A DNA stretch of 64,000 nucleotides from Elephas maximus indicus (GCF_024166365.1 NC_064831.1:82534268-82598267); one strand, 5' to 3'; shown: positions 1 through 10,998, counted from the first letter of the stretch. Numbers and translations: made by a program. The notes: generated by a model not told the origin, from the sequence alone.

Positions 1-34
1 CTTGGTGGCTTTAGGAAGAAGACATCTATCCATC

Positions 35-737
35 TGTACCAGTTGCCTAGGGCTGCCATAGCAAAGTACCACAAATTGGGTGGCTTAAAACAGAAATTTA
101 TTCTCTCACAGTTCTGGAGGCCAGAAGTCTGAAACCAAGGTGTCATCAGGGCCACACTCCTTCCAAAGCCTTTAGGGGAGGATCCTATCCCTGTGTTTTC
201 CAGCTTCTGGTAGCCCCAGGCATTCCTTGGTTTGTGGCAGCATAACTCCAATCTCTGCCTCTGTCTTCACCTGGCATTTTCCCTCTGTGTCTGTCTTCCC
301 TTTGTCTTCATATGGCATTCGCCTCTCGGTGCATCTGTGCTCTGTGTCTGAATTTCCTCTTTTTATAAAGATACCAGTCACTGGATTCCTACCACCCACC
401 AGTTGCCAAAAAGTCACTTCTGACTCATGGCGGCCCCATGTGTGTCAGAAGAGAACTGTGCTCCATAGGGTTTTCAAAGGCTGATTTTTCAGAAGTAGAT
501 CTTCAAGCCTTCCTTCCGATGTACTTCTGGGTGAACTTGAACTCCCTTCTTTTGGGTTAGCAGCAGATGGTATTAACTGTTTGCACCACCCAGGGACTCC
601 AGTCATTGGATTAGGGCTTACCTTAATCCAATATGACTTCATCTTAACTTGATTACATCTGCAAAGACTGTACTTCCAGGTATAGGGAGTTAGGTTTCAA
701 CAAATCTTTTTGGGAGAACACAATTCAACCCATCACA
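35..737 (-). mobile_element. MLT1-class (ERVL-MaLR) solo LTR, interrupted by a SINE
   Basis: The reverse strand reads from tgtgatgggttgaattgtg at 737 to a gcagccctaggcaact-type end at 35, the layout of a MaLR LTR. A perfect 5-bp target duplication ccatc flanks it (30-34 and 738-742). An AfroSINE splits it at 388-598. Confidence 0.75.
388..598 (-). mobile_element. AfroSINE nested in the LTR
   Basis: It reads inverted from the tail (ccagttgcc...gactcatggc) to the head (ccacccagggactcc). A 14-bp target duplication ccagtcaytggatt flanks it (374-387 and 599-612, one mismatch), so it is younger than the LTR. Confidence 0.85.
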
Positions 738-738
738 C

Positions 739-1595
739 CATCCAAACCAGCTTCTTAGCCCACTGCTAGCGAACGCTCATAATGCTCGCCATGCCCAGAC
801 TCCTTGCAGCCATTCCAGACAAGCTTTCAAACCTAATTAAGCTTAGCATTATCATTATCTTTATCACATTACGTTCCCACTTGGCCTTCAGCAGCAGAGA
901 CCACAAAGTCAGCACTGCATCTTTAAACAGAAACAACAGATTTTGGTTCAATTAAAAATTCATTAAAATGCAAATTAGTTGGTACATTTTTTTTCCTCCT
1001 TCTGATGATTCCTCAACGTGGCTTTTTAATCGTAGTTGGTGCTGAAGGGGAGGTGAACCTGTGGGTAGAAAGGACTAGAAATGGAGAACAAGAACTCAGA
1101 GCCCCTCTAACAGAGACGCAGGACCGATGTTTTTCTAAGAGGCTTAACCCCGTCTTCACCCTGCCATCTGTCCATTTTCTCCCCAGAGGGGACGGTTCCA
1201 TTCTCATTCTTCCTAGGTGCTTGGCTGATAAATGCAATCATTTTTCTGATCTCAATCTCACTGAAAAATGTTACCTTAAGGGAAAGGCTGGATTAAAATG
1301 AATAATTAACCTTATCCATCTATGCTCCTTGACCATCCAGTAATATTTTAATAATGCTTTCAGGGAGATTTCTCCACTAATAGGGCACTGAAATTTGACC
1401 GGGAGCTCCTGCAATGAATTAAAATGCCAAATTAACCCTCTAAAGGCTTAGCCAGGTAACCTCTTCCACCAAATCCTTCAAAATGACAGAAGCCACAGAG
1501 AAACAATGTCTACAAACTGATAACGAAGTCTCCTATGTACAGAACCCCTGTGCTTTCACCCTTGCTGTCTTACCAGTCCACCCCACAGCTGTACA
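739..1595. other. Single-copy intergenic DNA, rich in homeodomain-type TAAT/ATTA cores
   Basis: No gene or known repeat is visible. The stretch holds many ATTA/TAAT cores (cctaattaagc, gaataattaacc, gaattaaaatgcc, aaattaaccc). It could be a regulatory element or simply AT-rich spacer. Confidence 0.3.
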
Positions 1596-1599
1596 TAGT

Positions 1600-2015
1600 A
1601 AGGTCTGAATTATTACGCCTAGCTTAGAGATGGGGAATGAGATAGCGGTGATTCTGAACAGGTTTCAGCAGAGCTTCCTGACTAAGATGTGCTAGAAAGA
1701 AAGGCTTGGTGATCTACTTCCAAAAAACAGCCACTAAAAACCCTATGGATCACAATGAAACACTGTCCAATCCCCAATGATTATGGAGATGGCTCAGGAC
1801 CAGGCAGTACTTTGTTCTGCTGTGCATGGGCTTGCCATGAGTTGGGGCCCAACTTGACAGCAGCTAATAACAATAGGAAGAAATGGAGAAACTAAGGCTT
1901 GGAGATTGGGGGTTACCTGCCCAAAGGCACATAACTAGAAAGCTGTAGAGTCAGGACTTGAACCCATATCCACTGGATTCCAAAGCTTGTGTTCTTTCCA
2001 TTATACTAAACCCAT
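1600..2015 (-). repeat. MIR SINE, split by an RTE-tailed element
   Basis: The right part (1876-2015) reads gaaactaaggcttgg...acataactagaaag...cttgaaccca, the reverse complement of MIR. The left part (about 1600-1650) carries the corresponding agagatggggaatga end. Confidence 0.65.
1651..1875 (+). mobile_element. RTE-tailed SINE body, headless
   Basis: It shares the body aacaggtttcagcagagcttcc...actaag and the tail ccatgagttggggcccaac...taataacaa with the tRNA-Gly-headed copies at 44603, 55915 and 59811, but lacks their tRNA-like head. Confidence 0.7.
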
Positions 2016-3417
2016 GACTTGTTTTTTCCATGTTGCATAACTGGTTCAGCTCATTGTGCCACTGAACTGACCACCTGTTACGTCCAGCTGATCCTAAGAA
2101 AAGCTGGATGTGACACTGACACTGGCCCTCAAGGAAACAATGCCCTGCTACCTCAGCCTCCAGGAGAAATGTTGTCATCTTCCTTCATAATGGGGGAAGC
2201 CAAGCAGCTCATGCAAGTTCATTAAAAGTTCATTAGATGCCCCCAATTGCTGAGAACACAATCAGCAAGTATGGCAAATGCAACTTAATTGAGAACTAAT
2301 TAACTTGTTATAGTTATCTCGTTACATGCCAATTAAATGTCTAAATATTCCTTTCTTCTCTGATAAAGGAAAAAAAAAAAAAAAAACAGTGATGAAACCA
2401 GATCTGCAAATGAAAGAGTTCATGTCAGGTCCTGGTAGACTTCAGCCCTGCCTGGGGCAGTGACGGGGCCCTATGGTCCCCAAGAAGTAGCCAAGTTCAT
2501 TAACACCATTTTAAAAGAAGATGTTCAAAGGCAGTGGGCAGATTTTGACTTTCAGAAGAAGTCTCCATTAAATCTGGTGTGAAATGGGATTTGGTCTCAA
2601 AGACCCCAAGAGACAGAACCTGACAAGGGCTGTTCTACCACCCAGCTTCTCTCTAGCAATTTAGGATTTGGGCTTTTTACCCCTTTGTTTGCTTTTAATC
2701 TGCCCTTTTCTGTGGAAATCCAAGGAGACCTTCCACATAACTGCATGCTGTTATCGGGAGCATATTGCCAGGGCAGGGCTCAGTTTCAGCTCAGCTCCCA
2801 AGTAATCATTTGCTCTTTATCTGTTTTCAGTGGCAATGCAGTTTAACCCCCTCTGCTGCCAGTCGTTGTGGAAAAAGAATCACCAGCGATGCAGGAGCTG
2901 AGAGGGGCCTCTGTAGCAGCCCAGGAGAGAAAAGGAATGAAGGAAAGGCTGCGAGAAGAAAGGAAAGAAAGCGCTTTACTTTCATCCCTGTTGTTTCTTC
3001 TAAATTATTTCTGTTTAAATCACCGAGAAAAGCAAATTCTAGTTAGTCCTGTCAGAAACTCAAAGCAATACCCTGTCCTTGCAGACAAGGGAGTCGGATC
3101 CTGTTTTCATGGCACGTCACCTCAGAACTGATGCCCCGTGAGTTCGGACTGCCTTACTGAGATCAGCTGGCCCTGCGAGAGGAAACCTGTATCTCTTATT
3201 TCATCTTAATGAAAAGCAGGAAGGGCTGCTTCGAAACGCTCCACTTAACTTGGTCAAACCCCTCTTTCCAGATCTCCCTGGCTCCCCGTCTTGTTGCAGA
3301 GTGTCCCAACCGCAGAGTTCTCAGGCTTTTCCATTCTTTCTTTCTCACAGCGTTTATTCTCTATTTTAGGGCTGATAGTACTCTACATAACTTGTTGTGT
3401 TCCTAAAGAGAGGGTGC
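2016..3417. other. Intergenic DNA without a recognised gene
   Basis: Mostly single-copy sequence. It includes an A18-type run near 2371-2388 and another ATTA-rich stretch at 2225-2345 (attgagaactaattaacttg). Short open frames at 2765-3131 have no recognisable similarity. Confidence 0.4.
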
Positions 3418-3614
3418 TGTAGTGTGCCGTGGAGTCAATTCTGACTTACGGTGACCTTATAGGACAGAGTATACCCACCCCCATAGGGTTTCCTCGGCTG
3501 TAGTCTTAATGGGAGTGAATGGCCAGGTCTTTTCTCCTGAGGAGTCGCTGTGCTAACCCTCAACCTTTCAGCTGACCACTGAACTCTTAACCATTGTGTC
3601 ACCAGGGTTCCTGA
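3418..3614 (-). mobile_element. AfroSINE
   Basis: Inverted copy running from gccgtggagtcaattctgac to cattgtgtcaccagggttcc, with the internal motif ccatagggtttcc typical of the family. Confidence 0.8.
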
Positions 3615-3997
3615 AACAGAGACTTGCCTGGCTGAAGCCCTGTTCTTTAAAGGGAACTACTCACTTGTCTGTCCCCGAAACTGGACACCCAAATCTTTCA
3701 TCCACATATATTTCCATAAAAGTACCAGATGGGATTCCTTAGCTCTGGCCCTCATGTGAAAACAAAATAATCTGTTGATGCGCCCACCCTCTGGGATGAA
3801 AATGATAAACCACTTATTATACAGTCAACTTAAGCTTGCTATATACAGCAGACTATAAATACCACACAGTGAGATTCTGATATGAATTTCCAATTTCTTC
3901 TAACTACAAAACTAGCAAAACCCCTCCTCAATTAGTGTAACTAGAGGCTTGCTGCCATCTGATTCATTTGGACTTTTAAAATTTATTTTACTGCCTA

Positions 3998-4440
3998 TTG
4001 TTAGTTGCCATCCAGTCAGCTCCCACTCATGGTTACTAGTGGCATCACTAGGGTTGATGTCACCCACTGTGGTAACTCATGGTGTTACCCCCCACACTCT
4101 CACCATGCAGGGCTGGGCAGGCTGGCCAGCGAACTTCAGGCCCTGGTGGGAGGACGAGCCTGCCCGTCACACCCCCACACAGCATGGCACCCCCCCTTCC
4201 CATTCTCTCCACTCCCCGTAATTCCTTCCCACTCCCATTGACCCTTTTCTCTGACCAATGGTAGGCTCTGCAGCCCTGTCACCCCCACCCTAACTGGTGG
4301 GCGAAAGGATGGGTAGTGTTAAGGACGTGGTGACAAGTTACTACACTGGGTGAAACCAGCCCTAGTGACTGGCGGGTGGTGAGGGGTAACAAGTTACTGC
4401 ACTGGGTGATGGGTGACACCAACCGTAGTGACACCATTGC
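3998..4440. repeat. Inverted-repeat complex of about 50-bp units next to an RTE tail
   Basis: A short RTE tail fragment (gttagttgccatccagtcag, about 3998-4032) is followed by unit A at 4038-4093 (catcactagggttgatgtcaccc). Reverse-complement copies lie at 4325-4371 and 4384-4437 (ctgcactgggtgatgggtga). The units could pair across about 250-300 bp. I do not recognise the family. Confidence 0.5.
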
Positions 4441-4524
4441 CTTGGTGGTCCCTCTCCCAAAAGTACCAGCTCACCTGCCATTGCCGCCACAGAGCCTGGG
4501 GTCATTTTGATGTCACCCCCTCTG

Positions 4525-4575
4525 ACAGGGTGAAATGGCAAATGTTTCATTACATATATTTCACCACAGTAGAAA
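4525..4575 (+). mobile_element. LINE-1 3' end fragment
   Basis: The motif gaaatggcaaatgtttcatt...ttcaccacagtag followed by an A-run matches the L1 3' ends at 16080-16145 and 27400-27450. Confidence 0.55.
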
Positions 4576-4634
4576 AAAAAAAAGGGATTTAAGAAAAACA
4601 AGCATTGGTGTTTGACTTCATGGCAGCTGCTGCC

Positions 4635-4860
4635 ATGCCATCTAGACTGAGGAAGACCTGGAAACTCCAGGACCACATGAGCCGGGGCCCCATGGCATAA
4701 GCAAGCACCAGAAGCATCCTGGTGGCAGGCATCACCGCAGGATTAGCATTGACAAGTATCATTCAGGTTACTTTGGGAAGGTTGGCATGAGACCTTACTG
4801 CCTGAAGAGGAACCAGAGCTTCTGCCCAACTGTCAGCCTCCATAAATGATGGGTCTTGGT
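4635..4860 (+). pseudogene. RPL27A: RPL27A processed pseudogene, 3'-truncated
   Basis: The first codons give MPSRLRKT, the start of 60S ribosomal protein L27a. In a shifted frame the sequence continues with KHPGGR, then [13 protein letters not shown] and [11 protein letters not shown], all diagnostic of this protein. It is disabled by an in-frame stop at codon 22 (taa, 4698-4700), a frameshift near 4690, and loss of about seven codons after KHPGGR. It has no introns, as expected of a retrocopy. It stops abruptly at about 4860 where an inverted LTR begins. The rest of the gene and a poly(A) tail were not found beyond the LTR, so truncation preceded or accompanied that insertion. Confidence 0.85.
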
Positions 4861-5427
4861 CTTAGGCTGTGTTCTCTGGAGAAGCAAAACCAGTGCAGCA
4901 TATAAATGTATATAGAGATTTATATAAAGGAAATGGCTCACTCAGCTGTAGAGGCTGGAAAGTCTCAAGTTTGTGGGTCAGGCTGGAGGCTTCTCTCAAT
5001 TCACATAGCTGCAGGGGTTGGTGAATCCAAGATCGGAAAGTCAGATAGTAGGCCACTGGCTCACAGGCTGTGGAGGCCGAGGAATCCCAAGATCAGCAGG
5101 GAAGATGGCAGGTAAACTGCTGCTCAGGTCCCAAGAACTGGAGGTCAGATGAACGGGAGCCAGCTGCAGGATCAAGAGCAAGCAAAAACCAGTGAGCCTT
5201 GCCAGAAAGTCCACCTTTATTGGATGCAGGCCACTCCCCCAAGTAAAGTCCCCTTCAACTGATCGGCTGCTCACAACAGATCTCACCATGGAAGTGATCA
5301 CATTATATCAAATCTTTTTATGGGGGTGATTACACCATTAAAAAGCTGACAAACTACATCATAACTGCCAAACTATTGAGGATCATGGCCCAGCCAGGTT
5401 GACACACAATCTTAACCATCCCAGTCA
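4859..5427 (-). mobile_element. LTR of an ERVL/MaLR-like element
   Basis: Read on the minus strand it runs from tgactgggatggttaagatt to gagaacacagcctaag. It shares long stretches with the + copy at 14733-15209 (ccatgattctcagt, gtggcctgcatcca, ttcttgggacctgag). The family name is not assigned. Confidence 0.65.
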
Positions 5428-5829
5428 GTGAAATGCTCCAGCAAAGGCCAGAACAACTCTAGAAAAATGTATTGCTTTGTTCCTGTTAATGGAACAACCC
5501 ACTAGCTGGATTCTCCTGAGCGGCCATGACTAGATTCCCCATAGTAGAGGCAGGTAAGGAAAAGCTTTAATGCACCCAGGTGCATGGGGTCATCAGGATG
5601 CTTATGCCAGGCTTCCACAGCACCCAAAGACCTGGCAGACCTCACTCCCCTTGGCAGAGTAAAGCCATGTCTTTATGGGTATTTTTCATCACTCCCAGCT
5701 TTCATCATCTCCCTACCCCTGAATACTTCTGAGAGGATATGGAGATCATTCATCCAGCTGCCCTCCCCTAACCAGCAAGGCCATCCAACACCTGGCCCTG
5801 CCTGTCTGTGCTGGTCTACCCACTCCCTC
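5428..5829. other. Intergenic spacer
   Basis: No gene, RNA or repeat family recognised. An open frame covering 5584-6147 runs into the L2 element and is not a gene. Confidence 0.4.
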
Positions 5830-6320
5830 TGTCACCATATGCCTGTCCCTTTGGCCTCTTGGCCATCCCTGGATCATACCAATTCTTTCTCTCTGACCAG
5901 CTTTTGCACTTCACATTTCCTCTGTCTGAGACACTCTTACTGGGGTCACAAACTATCCTGGTTTCCCTGGAACTGTCCTAGTTTTAGCATCGATGGTCTT
6001 ACATCCCAGGAAGCCCCTCAGTCTTTAGAAAACCAGGATGGGTGGACATTCCACTACCTCCAATATTCACATGGCTGGTTCTTTCCTGTCCTTCAATCTC
6101 TGCTCAATGCTACCTCCTTAGAGAGGCCTTCCCTGACCACTTTATAAAATGGCCCCATCCCGACTTCTTTTCACTTCCCATCACTTACCACATTCTGAGC
6201 TTGTCAGAAACATATCTATTGTCTGTCTCTTCCCTCTACATAGAGATCAGAGACCAAGTCTTGCTCCCCATTCAGAAGAGCATCTGGCTCAGAGAAGGCA
6301 TTCTATAAATGTTTTTGATT
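5830..6320 (+). mobile_element. LINE-2 3' end
   Basis: It contains cacatggctggttctttcct, ctacctccttagagaggcct and tccctgaccac, and ends gcattctataaatgtttttg. This is the order seen in mammalian L2 3' ends. Confidence 0.75.
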
Positions 6321-6327
6321 GAACTGA

Positions 6328-6540
6328 TTTTTTTTTTTTTTTGTAAACTGAATTAGTGTCTTTTTTTCTCCAATCACAGACTTTGAAGTCCAGAGTCACC
6401 GGTTTCAACACCACACTCTCCTGGAACATTTCAGGAGGCAACTGGTTCTTGAGTCCCAGGAGCTTGGCCTTTGCTCTCTCCAAGCTGACCAGAGATACAT
6501 TGGCCAAGGCAGCAAATAGAATTCCATAGCTCTTTTTCAC
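6328..6540 (-). pseudogene. Possible 5'-truncated retrocopy, parent unknown
   Basis: A T15-type run at about 6328-6343 (a poly(A) tail on the minus strand) is followed by a minus-strand frame with about 60 residues resembling ordinary protein (ILFAALANVSLVSLERAKAK region). The parent gene is not recognised. It may equally be an untranslated region or chance. Confidence 0.25.
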
Positions 6541-7186
6541 AATTTTTTTAATTAACAACTGTACTGAGATATAATTCACATACCGTACAATTCACCCACT
6601 TAAAGTGTACAATCCAGTGGTTTTTAGTATAGTCACAGAGTTGTACAACCATCACCACAATTCGTTTTAGAATATTTTAATCACTCCAAAAAAGAAGTCC
6701 CATACTCATTGGCAATGGGTCCCCATTCTACACTCACTCCCCAGCAGTCCCTGGCAAGCACTAATTTATTTCCTGTCTCTATAGATTTCTCTCTTCTGGA
6801 CATTTCATATAAATGGACCCATACAATATGTGACCTTTTGTGACTGGCTTCTTTTACTTAGTGTAATGTTTTCAAGGTTCATCCATGTTTTAGCATGTAC
6901 TAGTACTTTACAACTTTTTTGTTGTAAAAAAAATGTAGATAACACATTTGCCAGTTCAACATTTGTCACTTGTACAATTCGATGAAACCGATTACATCAA
7001 TCGTGTTGTGTGACCATCACCAATATCCATTGCCATATTTTCAATACCCATAAACGAAACTCAGCGCTAGCTAAAGATTTTCCTTTTTTCCCTTCCCTCC
7101 CTAAACTTTGATCTCTTTACATTTGTCTATTTTAAGTGTTTCATAATAATGAGGTTATACTATATTTGTCCTTTCGTATTGATTTA

Positions 7187-7546
7187 CACGCAGTTCCCAG
7201 ATTGTGAATGAGTTCCGTTCCTAAGTCTGACTTTAAGTCAAATTTTAACGTGTCAGAAAAGTTAGATACAGTTCATATCTAACATCAGTTAGTCAAATGT
7301 TTTTCTCAGTATATACTGTACCTTTCTATGCATAAAAAAATTAAATACTTCTAGATATACTAAAACATCTTTAATATAATGACAGTAGTAATAACAATGT
7401 TTTGGTATGGGTCTCGAAGTAGTGCCTGTTTGTTTTTACAAACCATTGTATGTACCTCGAATTTTTAATATAATAGGCTTTACAGGGGTTGATTCCTAAC
7501 TACAGATTGTACATAAATTAGACATTCATAACCCGGGGACTGCCTG
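7187..7546. mobile_element. Tigger-like (mariner-type) nonautonomous DNA transposon
   Basis: A 360-bp insert in the L1 begins cacgcagttcccagattgtg and ends, read inverted, caggcagtccccgggttatg. The inverted repeats match at 19 of 24 positions and TA dinucleotides flank both sides (7185-7186 and 7547-7548), as expected for Tc1/mariner/Tigger elements. No transposase frame is present. Confidence 0.6.
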
Positions 7547-7826
7547 TATTTCACTCAGCATAATGTTTTCAAGGTTCATCCATGTTGTCACATGTATCAG
7601 GACTTCATTTCTCTATAAGGCAGAGTAATGTTCCATTGTATATATGTACCACATTTTGTTTATCCATTCATCTGTTGATGGGCATTTAGGTTGTTTCCAC
7701 CTTTCAGCTATTGTGAATAGTGCTGCAACGAATATTGGTGTACACGTGTCTGTTTGATTTAAATGGTAAAAAGGCACGTGAAAAGATGCCCAATGTCATT
7801 AGCCATTAAAGCAAAAAATCAAAACC

Positions 7827-7947
7827 CATTGTTATCAAGTCAAACTGCCCCATAGGGTTTCCAAGCAGCACCTGGTGGATTTGAACTACCAATCTTTTGG
7901 TTAGAAGCCATAGTTCTTAACCATTACACCACCAGGGTTTCCAGTGT
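7827..7947 (-). mobile_element. AfroSINE (short copy) inside L1
   Basis: Inverted AfroSINE with internal ccatagggtttccaagcagc and head accaccagggtttcc. An 11-bp target duplication aaatcaaaacc flanks it (7816-7826 and 7948-7958). Confidence 0.85.
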
Positions 7948-8530
7948 AAATCAAAACCACAATGAGATACCACTTCACTCCCATTAGGATGGCTAAGATG
8001 AAAAAGAAAGAAACAAACAAAGAAAATAACAAATGTTGGAGAGGTTGTGGAGAAACAGAAAGCCTCATCCATTGCTGGTGGAATGTAAAATGGTACAGCC
8101 ACTGTGGAGAACAATTTGGTGGTTCCTCAAAATGTTAAAAAATAGAGCTATCATTTGACCCAGCAACCCCCCTTGTAGGTACACAACCATTTATTCTTTC
8201 AAAAACATGCAGCAAAGTTTTGTGGTGAAACATGGAACCTGGTAACTGCAAATTTAAAGAGAAGTATTACTATGACCAAAAACTGGAGTATCCACTCCTT
8301 AACCATAAAAAAGTGTCAACCAAATACAGAGTGCCAACCCCTAGTATATATACTTTTTCTCATCTAATTTTCAAAACATCTTTAGAAATGAGGAAGCTGA
8401 GTCACAGAGAAAGCAAGTAAATCACATTATCTGGTGACAATAGATATTTGAAGATGAGTCTTCTAAAACCTTTTGTCTTCCCTCAAAAAAATTGTCTCCA
8501 CGTTTCACTAGCTGTGCAGTAATTTTTAGA

Positions 8531-8575
8531 AAATATTATGTATATATAACATATATATATAAATAATAACTTGGA
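8531..8575. repeat. TA-rich simple sequence
   Basis: Alternating TA steps (tatgtatatataacatatat) form a low-complexity patch. Confidence 0.6.
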
Positions 8576-8617
8576 AAATAGTATGTTGTAATGTTTCATT
8601 AAAAAATTGGGATACAA

Positions 8618-8805
8618 AGGTCCCTGGTTGGTGCAAACAGTTTGTGCTCAGCTGGTAACCAAATGGTTTGGCTGTTTGAACCTACCCAGCAGAACTGCGA
8701 AGAAATAGGCCTGGTGATCTGCTGCCATAAAGATTACAGCCAGGAAAACCCTAAGGAACAGTTCTGTACTGTAACACATAGGGTGTCCTCAGTCACAAAT
8801 CAACA
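8618..8805 (+). mobile_element. AfroSINE (diverged)
   Basis: Head aggtccctggttggtgcaaa, middle gcctggtgatctgctgccat, and tail acacatagggtgtcctcag followed by an A-rich end. Confidence 0.75.
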
Positions 8806-9257
8806 ATAAAAACAAAATGAGCAAACAAAAAAACCAAGACTGAAAAATTACTACTTTGATAATATTTACATTTTTAATTTACATGAGGATAAGTATTAAT
8901 CTAAACCAAAATGATAGAGTGGTTGTATTGAGTGGTAGATTTTTAAGTACTTCTTATATAATTTCCAAATGTTTGGTACTTTTATACTTAAAAAAATCAA
9001 TGTTTGCTCAAAGGGAAAATTACCAACACCTTGGTCGTAAGGGATGGGGCCAGAGGAGAGCTCCCAAGATCTGTAACTTCATTTGGTTCTTCTATTGCTG
9101 GAGGGTGAGTATCTTCTAAGAAAGATGTTGGAGATGGAGCAGAGAAAGCCTGATGGGCCTGGACAATTAGACAATGTCTTGGCTGGCATCAAAATTAAGG
9201 TAGGGTTTCACTGATAGAAGCCAATGACCCTGTGGTCAGACTGCCTGAGTTAGTGCC

Positions 9258-9778
9258 AGTCTTAGTTACCTAGCAGTGCTATAACACAAATACCACAAGT
9301 GGATGGCTTTAACAAAGAGAAATTTATTTCCTCACGGTAAAGTAGGCTAGAAGTCCAAAATCAGGATTTCAGCTCCAGGGGAAGGCCTTCTCTCTCTGTT
9401 GGCTCTGGAGGAAGGTCCTTCTCATCAATCTTTCCCTGGACAAGGAGCTTCTCCGGGGAGGAACCCTGGGTCCAAAGGAAGTGCTTTGCTCCTGGCACTG
9501 CTTTCTTGGTGGTTTGAGATCCCCTTGTCTCTCTGCTCGCTTCTTTTATATCCCAAAAGAAAGTAGCTCCAGACAAAATCCAATCTTGTAGATTGAGTCC
9601 TGCCTCATTAACATAACTGCCACCTATCCCCCGTCATTTACATCATGGAAGCAGGATTTACAACACATAGGAAAATCACATCAGAAGATAAAATGGCACA
9701 CAATCGCGTGATACTGGGAATCATGGCCTAGCCAAACTGATATACTTATTTTTGGAGGACACAATTCAATCCATGACA
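9258..9778 (-). mobile_element. MaLR-type solo LTR (lineage-restricted family)
   Basis: Inverted copy of the family also seen at 15507, 17198, 41382 and 43385: tcttagttacctagcagtgc at one end and ttggaggacacaattcaatc at the other. A perfect 5-bp target duplication gtgcc flanks it (9253-9257 and 9779-9783). Confidence 0.75.
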
Positions 9779-9783
9779 GTGCC

Positions 9784-10409
9784 CAAGGAGGGTGCAACTG
9801 GCAAGAGTCTCAAACCAAGATCGTTCCAAAAGGAAGGTGGAGAATAAACTTGGTGCTCAGTACCCTTCCACTTAACAAGCATAAAAATAAGGAGAAATTT
9901 TCTTTTCCTATAGGTTTTTGAACTCTATGACTTCCCTGAGAAACTCACATTATGGTTCAAACTTTGGATATTTTGACAAATGCACGATTAACTCTGAACA
10001 AGACTTTTGTGCACTTTCAACAAAGTCTATTTTTCATAGGCAAAAAATGGTGAACAGTGAAAAAATGGCTTCTCCGTAAAAGAAAATTCCTGTTGTTTAG
10101 GATTTGTGAATCGATCCTACAAGGTAGAGTTTTCTAGAGTGCCGGTCCATGGTGTGATAGGTGGGATTCTATGGCTTGGACGCCTCATTAAGTATGAGCT
10201 CCCTTCTTCTAAGGAAGGGAATTAAACGTTTCCCTTTGATCAGCATCCTTATGAAAAGTTTAAACATAAAAACAATCCCCCCAAAATTACAGATTTCTTG
10301 GGGGTAATGTGCAGGTGTTTCATCATGAGTTATTTTACCGTTGTTGTTCGATATTTTAACAGAACAGCGTGATGAGGTCATAGATCATCCTGGAGAGGTG
10401 GCTTGTACA
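9784..10409. other. Intergenic spacer
   Basis: AT-rich DNA with no gene or repeat that I can name. Confidence 0.35.
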
Positions 10410-10552
10410 CTGGAATGAGCCTGGAGCTGCAGTCAGATAGACCTGGGTTGAAACCTAGCCTTGCCACTCACTAGCTGGGGTCCTTGGGAAGGCCACATAA
10501 CCTTCCTGAGTCTCGATCTGTTACCTGCAAAACAAGAAGACTTGCTAGGCAA
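10410..10552 (+). repeat. MIR SINE, left part
   Basis: Core tggagctgcagtcagataga...cctgggttgaaacc...cactcactagctgg is MIR. The right part resumes at 11462-11545 (tcaaagttaaatgagctaaa...gtggcacatag) after later insertions. Confidence 0.8.
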
Positions 10553-10998
10553 TGTATTGGTTTCTTGTTGTTGCCGTAACATAATACCGCCAACTGGGTA
10601 GCTTACAACAACAGTAATTTATTCTCTCACAGTTCTGAAGCTAGAAGTCTGAAATCAAGGTGTCAGTAAGGTGGCTCTTTCTGGAGGCTTTGTGGGAGAA
10701 TCTATTCCATACCTCTGTCATAGCGTCTGATGGTTCAGCAACCCTTGGCATTCCTTGGCTTATAGACAAATTGGCCAATTCCTGCCTCCATAGTCACTTG
10801 GCATTCTTCCTGTGTGTCTCTGTCCAAACTCCCCTTTTTGTAAGATCAGTAGTTATATTGGATTTAGGGTCTGCACTTATCCAGTGTGACCTCATCTAAG
10901 CTTGATTACATCTGTAAAAACTCCATTTCCAAATACAGTCACATTCACAGGCTCCAGCTGGACATGAATTCTTAGGCAACACTATTCAATCTGCTAAG

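Larger units (their letters stand above)
6548..8230 (-). mobile_element. LINE-1 (L1M-type) with 5' inversion
   Basis: On the minus strand, 7757 to 6548 is the L1 3' region ending with the common 3'UTR (gaattatatctcagta) and an A-run. The adjoining part (about 7758-8230) is in the opposite orientation and matches the ORF2 stretch lying just upstream (aaatcaaaaccacaatgaga, ggaatgtaaaatggtacagc). This inverted 5' segment is the signature of twin priming. A Tigger-like element and an AfroSINE are nested inside. Confidence 0.75.

Noticed and set aside
5584..6147. 187-codon open frame
   Set aside because: Its second half is L2 LINE sequence read in a noncoding frame.
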